Origin: Verrucomicrobiota bacterium
GTDB lineage: Bacteria > Verrucomicrobiota > Verrucomicrobiia > Opitutales > Opitutaceae
DNA: 43,838 nt
Direction of reading: 5' to 3'
Assembly: GCA_026398135.1 (NCBI GenBank)
Contig: JAPLTN010000044.1
Coordinates: forward strand, 1-43,838
Shown here piece by piece: positions 23,175-30,122 of this stretch. The position numbers and the translations under genes are program-made. Under the pieces are notes generated by a model that did no database searches, was not told where the DNA came from, and worked only from the letters and a program-made list of their open reading frames with translations. Numbering within the stretch: position 1 is the stretch's first letter; each line of letters starts with the position of its first letter.

Positions 23175-25088
23175 ATGAATTCCGTTCCCCACACCCTTTC
23201 GCTCTCGCCGGTCTCGGAGCTCGTCTCTTGGGCCGACAGCCTGGAGCTGGCGGTATTGTATGAACCGCGCAGCAATCGCGTGTTAGAGGTAAACCGGGCC
23301 TTTGCGCGCAAGTTTGGGCAACCCGGGCCGACGTGGGTCGGGCACGATTTCTCGGCTTTGCTGCACCCGGAGGACATGCGCGAGTGGACGGAGTCGGGCG
23401 CGCGACTGGCCCGCCCGCCCTTCCATATTTCGCGTGATCATCGCTGGCAGACCGCGCAGGGCTGGCGCTGGATCGCATGGGAAGAGACGGCGGTGCGCGA
23501 TGCCGAGGGCGAGTTACGCGCGGTGCGATCCATCGGCCGCGATGTCACCAAACACCGGCTGGCGGAGGAACATTTTCGCAAGCTGGCGCAGGCGGTCGAA
23601 CAAGCGCCGGTCTCCATCGTGCTCACCACTCCGGGCGGCACGCCGCAGTATGTAAACTCGCGATTCAGCGAAGTCACCGGCTACACCCTGGAGGAGATTT
23701 TTGAGCGCCAGATCCCCTTGCTGCGCGAGGGGCATCCCAGCGAGGCCGCCTACCGGCACTTTTGCACCTTGGTCGCTTCCGGCCACAAGTGGTCCGGCGA
23801 ACTTTGCTCGCGGCGCAAGGACGGTAGCGAGGTGTGGGAACTGGTGCAGGTCTCGCCGATCCGCAACCACCTCGACGAGATCACGTATCTGCTCTGCCTG
23901 CGCGAGGATATCACCGAGCGCAAGGGTCTGGAGGACCGGTTGCGCCAGGCCCAGAAAATGGAGAGCCTCGGCACGCTGGCGGGCGGAATCGCGCACGACT
24001 TTAACAACATCATTTCCATCATTCGCGGCTTCACCGAGCTATCCCGTGAGCTGCCGCCGGGCGATGCCCGTCTGGATCGTTATCTCGGGGCGGTGCACTC
24101 GGCGGCGTTGCGCGCGACCTCGCTGGTCAGCCAGATCCTGTCGTTCAGCCGCAAGAGCGAGGTGTCTTACCGGGCGGTGCAGATCAACACGATGGTGGAC
24201 GAGCTTACCGAGATGTTTAAGGAAACCTTTCCGCGCGACGTCGAGCTGCGCCGGGAATTGGACGACTCCATCGAAGCCTTCGCGGCCGATCCAGACCAGA
24301 TCCGCCAGGTGTTGCTCAATCTCTGCGTAAACGCGCGTGATGCCATGCCCGCAGGCGGCACGCTGACCATCGCCACCGGACGGATTACCGGACAGGAAAT
24401 CGCGGCGCTCAAGGTGGACCCGACCCAGGACTACGTGCATATCCGGGTCGCAGATACCGGCATCGGCATGGTGCCGGAAGTGCGCACGCGCATCTTTGAG
24501 CCGTTTTTCACCACCAAGCAGGAGCATGGCGGCACCGGGCTGGGACTGGCCGTGGTCTATGGCATCGTGGCCAACCACCAAGGCGTGATCGACCTGGAAA
24601 GCACACCGGGCGAGGGCACCGTTTTCCATGTGTATCTGCCGCTAAAGGCGAGGGCGGAGGAACGCTTCGCCGTTGGGGTCCATCCGGGACCGATCCAGTT
24701 GCCCCCCGGCACGGAGAGTGTGTTGCTGGTCGAGGATGAATCGTCGATCCAGGACATCCTCGGCTCGGTACTTAAAAACGCGGGCTACCAAGTGAAGGCC
24801 GCGCTCGACGGATCGGAGGCAATCGAGGCCATTCTCGCGGCCAAGGGCCATTGGGATATCGTGGTGCTGGATCTTAACATGCCGCGGCTCGGCGGCATGG
24901 AAGTGGTCAAGGTCTTGCGTGAGCGCTGGCCGGAAGTGCCGGTGCTGATTATCACGGGCAACATGAACGCCAATATTAAGGACGCGCTCAAGGCCCTGGG
25001 CCAGGAGCACGTCATGGAAAAGCCCTTTGATCTGTCCGAATTTGGCCGGGTGCTGAGGTCGTTGCTCGACGCTCGGTCTGGTGCGTAG
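23175..25088 (+). CDS. PAS–histidine kinase–receiver hybrid
   Basis: 637 residues with no membrane span, so probably cytosolic. Two PAS domains (about 12-125 and 135-255, the latter with TPQYVNSRFSEVTGYTLEEI and a PAC-like LCLREDITERK) are followed by a HisKA-type dimer domain with LGTLAGGIAHDFNNIISII (phospho-His near residue 276). The ATPase domain has NLCVNARDAMP (N box), VADTGIGM (G1), and GGTGLGLAVVYGIV (G2). The C-terminal receiver domain has VEDESS, the phospho-acceptor in VVLDLNMP and the Lys in HVMEKPF. No output domain follows, so the signal likely passes to another protein. The upstream HDOD protein may act in the same pathway. Confidence 0.92.
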   Translation: MNSVPHTLSLSPVSELVSWADSLELAVLYEPRSNRVLEVNRAFARKFGQPGPTWVGHDFSALLHPEDMREWTESGARLARPPFHISRDHRWQTAQGWRWIAWEETAVRDAEGELRAVRSIGRDVTKHRLAEEHFRKLAQAVEQAPVSIVLTTPGGTPQYVNSRFSEVTGYTLEEIFERQIPLLREGHPSEAAYRHFCTLVASGHKWSGELCSRRKDGSEVWELVQVSPIRNHLDEITYLLCLREDITERKGLEDRLRQAQKMESLGTLAGGIAHDFNNIISIIRGFTELSRELPPGDARLDRYLGAVHSAALRATSLVSQILSFSRKSEVSYRAVQINTMVDELTEMFKETFPRDVELRRELDDSIEAFAADPDQIRQVLLNLCVNARDAMPAGGTLTIATGRITGQEIAALKVDPTQDYVHIRVADTGIGMVPEVRTRIFEPFFTTKQEHGGTGLGLAVVYGIVANHQGVIDLESTPGEGTVFHVYLPLKARAEERFAVGVHPGPIQLPPGTESVLLVEDESSIQDILGSVLKNAGYQVKAALDGSEAIEAILAAKGHWDIVVLDLNMPRLGGMEVVKVLRERWPEVPVLIITGNMNANIKDALKALGQEHVMEKPFDLSEFGRVLRSLLDARSGA

Positions 25089-25122
25089 GCGGTAAAAAAG
25101 TCGGTCCTTAAAAAACGCCATT

Positions 25123-25257
25123 TCAGGCAAAGCAGGGTGAAGAAGCCGGGGAACGAGCCGGGATAAGCGATAAAAGCAGGCGGAACAAAAAGGCCCAAAA
25201 GAAGCCCAGGAGCTTCTGGAAGTTCATCGCGGCGGCGCTGCACAGGGCGTGGAGCAT
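25123..25257 (-). pseudogene. Possible transposase C-terminal remnant
   Basis: The frame begins directly after the SGNH stop codon and encodes 44 residues: MLHALCSAAAMNFQKLLGFF, then a hydrophobic Phe/Leu-rich tail. The pattern 'LHALCxAAAMNFxKLL' resembles the tail of some IS DDE transposases. No inverted repeats or upstream catalytic part is seen, and the match is from memory of the motif, so it is tentative. It lies exactly where base composition changes between the GC-rich left part and the carbohydrate island. Confidence 0.35.
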
Positions 25258-26481
25258 TTAGTTTCCGGCCTGGAATAACTGGCAAATGACTTGGGCATAC
25301 AGTCGATGTGTGAAATCATTTGGGTGATTATAGTTATTGCCGCTCAGATCCGAAAATTGCTTCCGCTTGAGTAATTCGGCAAACGGGGTCGTTACATCCG
25401 CCAGCGCCACCTTTGGCGAAGTCAGATTCTGCAGGGCATCACGATAATCAAAATATTTCGGGGCGACCTTTCCCTGCGCGGGAGCCTGGGTCATGGGCGA
25501 TACCAAGACGACATCCGCCTCCGGAGCGGCCTGCTGGACGGCGGTTAACAGGGCGCGCAAGCCCGCCTCGAATTGCGGGCCCGCTTCCTGGTGATTCATG
25601 CCGTAGGCGATCAGGACCAGATCGGGATTAGCTTCGGTTAGGCGGGTGATTTTAGTGAGACCATTGTCGGCCCGCGTGCCAGCCACGCCCAGGTTGAGCA
25701 GCGTCACCGGGGATCCAAAGCGCTGCTGCAAGATGTTCGCCACCAATTGCGCATAGCAGGGCTGGTAAGGTGGCACGTTGACTTTGCTAAATCCGGACGC
25801 GTTATAACCCTCAGTGATGCTGTCACCCAGCGCCACGATGCGCAGGCCCTTCCGCTCCTTTAACTTTACCAAGCTGCGTGTGAGCGACGGGCTGCCGCTC
25901 GGCGGTTGCCACGTCCAAACGTCCGAGTGCGGATAGGTCGCTTGCACCTGTAAATCGTGGAAAAAATGCCCTTCGGACCAAAGTCGGCCACCCATGCCGC
26001 CCTTCGCCGGTTTCATTTCCGCCGCGGTTTTAAAGGGAATGCGGGAACCTGGGGTCAGCTCGATCGTCGCGGTTCCGGGCGTCCATTTATAATCTTTTCC
26101 AGCTTCATATTTCTGCACCAGGTCCGGTTGGGTAAGCAACGGCTGCGAAGCGGGTATAAAAAGGAGTTTTCCCGTGGCGCAGGGACTGCCTTCTTCCTGT
26201 ATAAATAGGATCGGCTCGTTTTTCATCAGTTGTGAACTCCAAAATGGAGCATCATTCCACGAATCGGTCGGGTTGCGTTCGGGCTGGCCCGGTTTTGGTG
26301 CCTGAGTGACGGGAGCGGCCATTGCGGTGGCAGGTTTGTCGCCGGTTGCTTTGATAGTATCAAAAACCGGTAGCGCCGCTTTATGCAAGTCATCCACCAG
26401 CTGGCCCGTCCCCGCCCGGAGAGGTAATTGGAGCGCGGCCATGCCGATTAGGCTGAGAATTAGGATCAGGGATTTATTCAT
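25258..26481 (-). CDS. Secreted SGNH/GDSL hydrolase
   Basis: 407 residues with a signal peptide (SLILILSLIGMAALQLPLRAG). The C-terminal half is an SGNH esterase domain. Block I is LRIVALGDSITEGYN (around 215-229), block II has LGVAGTRADNG, block III is LIAYGMNH where GxND is more usual, and block V has the His in NNYNHPNDFTH. The N-terminal ~200 residues form a beta-rich domain as in two-part carbohydrate esterases. Likely removes acetyl or similar esters from a polysaccharide, making it accessible to the neighbouring glycosidases. It is the last intact gene of the island on the minus strand. Its ATG overlaps the stop of a 72-codon remnant ORF. Confidence 0.82.
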   Translation of the reverse strand: MNKSLILILSLIGMAALQLPLRAGTGQLVDDLHKAALPVFDTIKATGDKPATAMAAPVTQAPKPGQPERNPTDSWNDAPFWSSQLMKNEPILFIQEEGSPCATGKLLFIPASQPLLTQPDLVQKYEAGKDYKWTPGTATIELTPGSRIPFKTAAEMKPAKGGMGGRLWSEGHFFHDLQVQATYPHSDVWTWQPPSGSPSLTRSLVKLKERKGLRIVALGDSITEGYNASGFSKVNVPPYQPCYAQLVANILQQRFGSPVTLLNLGVAGTRADNGLTKITRLTEANPDLVLIAYGMNHQEAGPQFEAGLRALLTAVQQAAPEADVVLVSPMTQAPAQGKVAPKYFDYRDALQNLTSPKVALADVTTPFAELLKRKQFSDLSGNNYNHPNDFTHRLYAQVICQLFQAGN

Positions 26482-26696
26482 CTTAAATTACATTCACCCG
26501 ATTTTTCAGTTCGAAGCACCAAGCGTGGCCGAGAAAGAACGCTGCATACGCGTAGAAATACAGGAATTGTGAGTTGCGCTCCGTGCGATCTTTTACGGCT
26601 GAATGGACTTGGTTCGATCCGACGCTTTGTATGGGCGTCGGCCAGCAGGCCGAGGAGGCCGGCGAGAGCGAGGCAGTTAAACTTGTTATAGCTCAT
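26478..26696 (-). pseudogene. Remnant ORF carrying only a signal-peptide-like start
   Basis: 72 codons. The start MSYNKFNCLALAGLLGLLAD looks like a good export signal, but the rest (HTKRRIEPSPFSRKRSH...) has no protein character. It suggests that a secreted-protein gene has been lost apart from its 5' end. The stop overlaps the SGNH start (ATGA), so it may now only provide coupling. Confidence 0.4.
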
Positions 26697-26714
26697 GGGG
26701 GACGTGCGGCAAAA

Positions 26715-28484
26715 TTAGCGGGCGACTGCCTTGATTTCATAGCGCCCCGGACCGACCGGTTGGTCGGCCAGCAGACGACCGTCCTTGGCGGTGGCGGGCA
26801 GCGGCTTGCCGTTGCATACCAAGCGGGCGTTTCCGGGCGCAGCGGAAGCAGGCAACGGCAGGCTGAGCACTGCGGTCATGCCCGCTGGGATTTCAACCGT
26901 CAGGGCGAAGTCCGGCGCGGTTTTAAACTCAACCAATACGGGTCCCTTGGGGGTGGGCACCTTTGCCCGCGCCCAGGTCAAGGTGCCGGGCTTGGGTGCA
27001 ATTTTGATCCGGCTATAGCCGGGATGGAGCGGCTCCACGCCCATCACTTTGCGCGGGATGATATTGGCCGGAGCCGCCCCCCAGGCATGGTTCCAGTCTT
27101 GGTTGGATTTATACTTTTGATCCCAGGCTTCCCAAGTGATCGTGGTCCCGCTGTCCACCATGTGTCTCCAACTCCGGTTTCCCGGGGCGGTGATCAGTTC
27201 GAGGGCTTGGGTGGCCGCGCCGTGGTCGAAAAGCCCCTCTAGAAGATATTGGGCGGCATAAACCGAGCAGCGCATGCCGCGCGCGGCGACCCAGTTCGTG
27301 ACCTGCGCCTGGTGCTCCGGGGGAACCAAGCCAAAAGCGAGGGGGAAGAGGTTGGCGTGTTGCGAGGTGTGGTCGGTGCCTTCGCCGTCGCGGTAAAGAC
27401 CCTTGGCCGGGTCGAAGAGCACAGCCTGGAACGCGAGCCGGGCGCGGTCGGCCTCGGCCGCGTAGGCGGCGGCATCGTCGGTGTGATTAAGGGCCTTGGC
27501 CAACTCCGCCATGAGTTGGAGCGCCCGCAGGTGAAACGCGTTCACCACGGTGTTGACCGGCGTAAAAACATACCCGTCGCGTTCGCCGGTGGGCCAGTCC
27601 ACGATATCGTTGCGCTTAATCTGGGCGGGGGTGCTGACGAGCAGGCCGTCGGCCCGGGCCTGGTCGAGACGGAGTTTAGTTTTGAGTTTGGGATAACGCG
27701 GGGCCAGCCAGGCGGTGTCGCCGGTATGCAGGTAGTCGGCGTGAGCCATGAATATCATGTGTGAAGCCCATTCGGTGGGCCAGGTCGGGCGCTTCATCAG
27801 GTGGTCGTACGTGTCTCGCGCCATTTGGATATCGTTGTCGGTCGCGTAATGGCTGAGCTGGTTGAGGTAGGCATCGGCCTCGTAGGGGATGCGCTCGCGG
27901 TCGCCATCGACGTAGATACCGGCGAACGTGGTGGCCTTGATGGAGTAACGGCAAAGCTCCCAAATCCGGTTCAGCATCTCGTCGGAGCTGGTGAAGGCAC
28001 TGGCGTGATCATCCCAGGTGCTGGCGTAGGCGGCCTGGCGGCGCAGGTTTTCGGCCTGGAGTTCGCCCGGCCAGCCTTCGATTTCCACCCATCGGAACGG
28101 CAAAACCACGCCCCACTCCGCCGGGGTAAGAACGGCGGCAGGTTGTTTGGTATTACGGGCATCCGCCAACGGTGCGGCGACCAAGGGTTTTGCCCCGTCG
28201 AGTACCAGGGGGATGCTGGCGTAACGCACCGAGCCGGGGGGCTTACGGTTGATCCGGCCTTGGGTAAAAGCTTCGCCCAGATGGACTTTGATTTCCTGAG
28301 AGGCACCCGCCGGGGGCATCAGACGGAGATTGCCAAAGGCCACCCGGCCGAAATCGACCAGGAAAACCCCGGGGGCGACAGTGCGGATTTCCACCGGGGC
28401 TTCGTCCACCAGATGAACCGGGGCGGCTAGACCTGCCGCGGCGGGCAGGAAGGTGAGGAGAATAGCGATGATTTGTTTTTTCAT
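26715..28484 (-). CDS. Secreted GH78-like alpha-L-rhamnosidase
   Basis: 589 residues with a signal peptide (KKQIIAILLTFLPAAAGLAA). A beta-sandwich lead domain (about 25-155) is followed by an (alpha/alpha)6 barrel. The catalytic acid region is GIYVDGDRERIPYEADAYLNQ (around 192-212), matching the D-x-x-R-E/D-R motif of the family, and the general base region lies near HMVDSGTTITWEAWDQKY (around 440). The C-terminal beta-domain ends the protein. This is a compact form of the family, which often exceeds 700 residues. It should release terminal rhamnose from an extracellular polysaccharide. Confidence 0.82.
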   Translation of the reverse strand: MKKQIIAILLTFLPAAAGLAAPVHLVDEAPVEIRTVAPGVFLVDFGRVAFGNLRLMPPAGASQEIKVHLGEAFTQGRINRKPPGSVRYASIPLVLDGAKPLVAAPLADARNTKQPAAVLTPAEWGVVLPFRWVEIEGWPGELQAENLRRQAAYASTWDDHASAFTSSDEMLNRIWELCRYSIKATTFAGIYVDGDRERIPYEADAYLNQLSHYATDNDIQMARDTYDHLMKRPTWPTEWASHMIFMAHADYLHTGDTAWLAPRYPKLKTKLRLDQARADGLLVSTPAQIKRNDIVDWPTGERDGYVFTPVNTVVNAFHLRALQLMAELAKALNHTDDAAAYAAEADRARLAFQAVLFDPAKGLYRDGEGTDHTSQHANLFPLAFGLVPPEHQAQVTNWVAARGMRCSVYAAQYLLEGLFDHGAATQALELITAPGNRSWRHMVDSGTTITWEAWDQKYKSNQDWNHAWGAAPANIIPRKVMGVEPLHPGYSRIKIAPKPGTLTWARAKVPTPKGPVLVEFKTAPDFALTVEIPAGMTAVLSLPLPASAAPGNARLVCNGKPLPATAKDGRLLADQPVGPGRYEIKAVAR

Positions 28485-28900
28485 GATAAAGGAATGATAC
28501 GGACGGGTGGGTGGTAAAGAGGGGTTTCCGCGTTAGGAGTTCATTTTCGTCTCATTGCGGGCAAGGTGGAGAGTAATTGGTATTTAGTCGGTATATAAAT
28601 CGTGGCGGGGGTCGGTCAAACGGGGTCGGGGCGCTATATACGTTAGACCGGAATTTCACGTTTATACCAACTACCGCTTGCTTTCAGACTTTAACGCAGA
28701 GGCTCAAAGGCGCAGAGATAAGGCAAAAGCCCTTCTTTTCCTAATCTTTGCGCACTTAGCGGCTTGGCGGCTCTGCGTTGAAATAAGTCTAGTTTGTTCA
28801 GGGTTTTGGTATTACGCTCTGGGTTTGTATCCATGTAACGGCCCGACCCCATTTTCATGCCGACTGACAGTTACTGTCCCTGATTTGCTGCGAACTCACG
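28485..28900. other. Gene-free gap containing a palindromic repeat
   Basis: No gene is evident. The main content is the inverted-repeat element at 28690-28782. Flanking sequence is AT-richer than the genes on either side and contains no clear promoter I could defend. Confidence 0.6.
28690..28782. repeat. Imperfect palindromic intergenic element (MITE/REP-like)
   Basis: The ends TTTAACGCAGAG and CTCTGCGTTGAA pair at 11 of 12 positions. Inside, GCGCAGAGAT pairs with ATCTTTGCGC with one mismatch. The ~93-bp unit would fold into one long stem. The text 'AACGCAGAGGC..AAAGGCGCAGAG' is a dispersed repeat style known from planctomycete and verrucomicrobial genomes, where it is often mis-called as ORFs reading NAEAQRRR. 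Confidence 0.7.
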
Positions 28901-29980
28901 TCACTGGGGTTCCTTGACCATCTTCAATTTTATCATGCTTACCGGCCAAAATCTTTTCTTGTTCTCAGCGGTGTAGAATAGGGTGAATGTATCGTTACCT
29001 TCATCAATAAGTCCCAACGGTGTACGAATATCGACGGACCAGTTTGCGGGGCCTGGTGGTTGAACAACGATTCGGCCCCCCTTCGACCAATGGATGCCAT
29101 CGGTAGATGTGGTATATCCTACCGAAGTAGTTTCTTTATAGTATTTGGCGGCAGGAGCATTAACAATGTCGGAGTCGTAAACGGCGACATACAAATCGCC
29201 GATACGTGTAACAATCGGATTCTCATTAAAAACAGGTTCAATGGGCAGCGGATTACCTTCTACACGCCGCTTCCAAGGCCCCGTCAAGGTCGGGGCTTCC
29301 GCAAGTCCGACTTGCCACCCAGGCTTCCCACCATGACTGCAATAAAATGCGAACCAGCGATCATTAACTTGATAGGGGAAGAACGAAGGGGTGCCTTGCC
29401 AACCTTCCCACTTCTGTGAATCCGCATCCGGCTGCAGGATGATCCCAAAGTCTTTGTAAGGGCCAGTGATGCCGGCACGGCCTTGAATCGTTGAGGTGGC
29501 GCGCCAGCTTCGTCCGCCGGTGGCCCCTCCCTTGTCGTAGGCGGTATAAAACAATTCCCATCGTTTGTCAGCCTCATTGTAAATCGGCATGGGTGCCCAT
29601 AAAGACTCGTAGGGCAAGCCCGTTTCGGCTCGCGATTTGCCGGAGGTTTCCTTAATCGTCGATTTCCGCTCCCACTTAATTCCGTCCAGGCTGCTCCAGT
29701 GGGCCAGACGCATTTTAACCCAGAAGGGCTCCCCAACCATCTCGGCCGTGAATAGATGGTACACGCCATCGACCTTCACCACCATTCCACCCTCAAAACC
29801 GTATTTGTTATCCTTGCAATCCGAATGATCCGCGTCAATGACCGGTGTTGCCATCAACTCCTGTATTTCAAAGCGAACGGCAGGTTTCAACTCATTGTTG
29901 GTTGTGCTTTTCGCGCAAACAATCCCGTGGGCCACAGTGCCCAGCACTGCGATTGTAACTATCATTTTTTTGAATATCAT
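28901..29980 (-). CDS. Secreted GH43-like five-bladed-propeller protein
   Basis: 359 residues from MIFKKMIVTIAVLG, chosen because AAAGGA lies 7 bases upstream and a signal peptide follows at once. The mature part repeats the blade pattern of GH43/GH32-like enzymes: YGFEGGMVVKVDGVYHLFTAE (around 55-75), AHWSSLDGIKWERKS, MPIYNEADKRWELFYTAYD and ENPIVTRIGDLYVAVYDSD. Acidic residues in these blades (Asp/Glu in FEGG, NEAD and FNENP) may be catalytic, but I cannot assign a GH family. A broken near-copy lies at 40421-41384. A 142-base gap separates it from the GH127 gene. Confidence 0.65.
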   Translation of the reverse strand: MIFKKMIVTIAVLGTVAHGIVCAKSTTNNELKPAVRFEIQELMATPVIDADHSDCKDNKYGFEGGMVVKVDGVYHLFTAEMVGEPFWVKMRLAHWSSLDGIKWERKSTIKETSGKSRAETGLPYESLWAPMPIYNEADKRWELFYTAYDKGGATGGRSWRATSTIQGRAGITGPYKDFGIILQPDADSQKWEGWQGTPSFFPYQVNDRWFAFYCSHGGKPGWQVGLAEAPTLTGPWKRRVEGNPLPIEPVFNENPIVTRIGDLYVAVYDSDIVNAPAAKYYKETTSVGYTTSTDGIHWSKGGRIVVQPPGPANWSVDIRTPLGLIDEGNDTFTLFYTAENKKRFWPVSMIKLKMVKEPQ

Positions 29981-30122
29981 ACAGGTTCCTTTATATTTTT
30001 TTAACAAGCGATTGAAATCTAGGACAGTCAATTTTTTAAGCCAGAAATTCAGTTCTTAGATGTGAAAAGTGCCTGTCCTAATTTTGTGTTTGTCTGATGA
30101 GGCAGAACCACGAATGGTCTAC

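Noticed and set aside
26540-26575. Plus-strand text GAAATACAGGA resembling the propeller genes (FEIQEL)
   Set aside because: Only 11 exact bases and weak similarity beyond; could be chance, so not called a third copy.
28678-28917. 79-codon frame reading FNAEAQRRRDKAK
   Set aside because: Translation of a known non-coding intergenic repeat type, not a gene.
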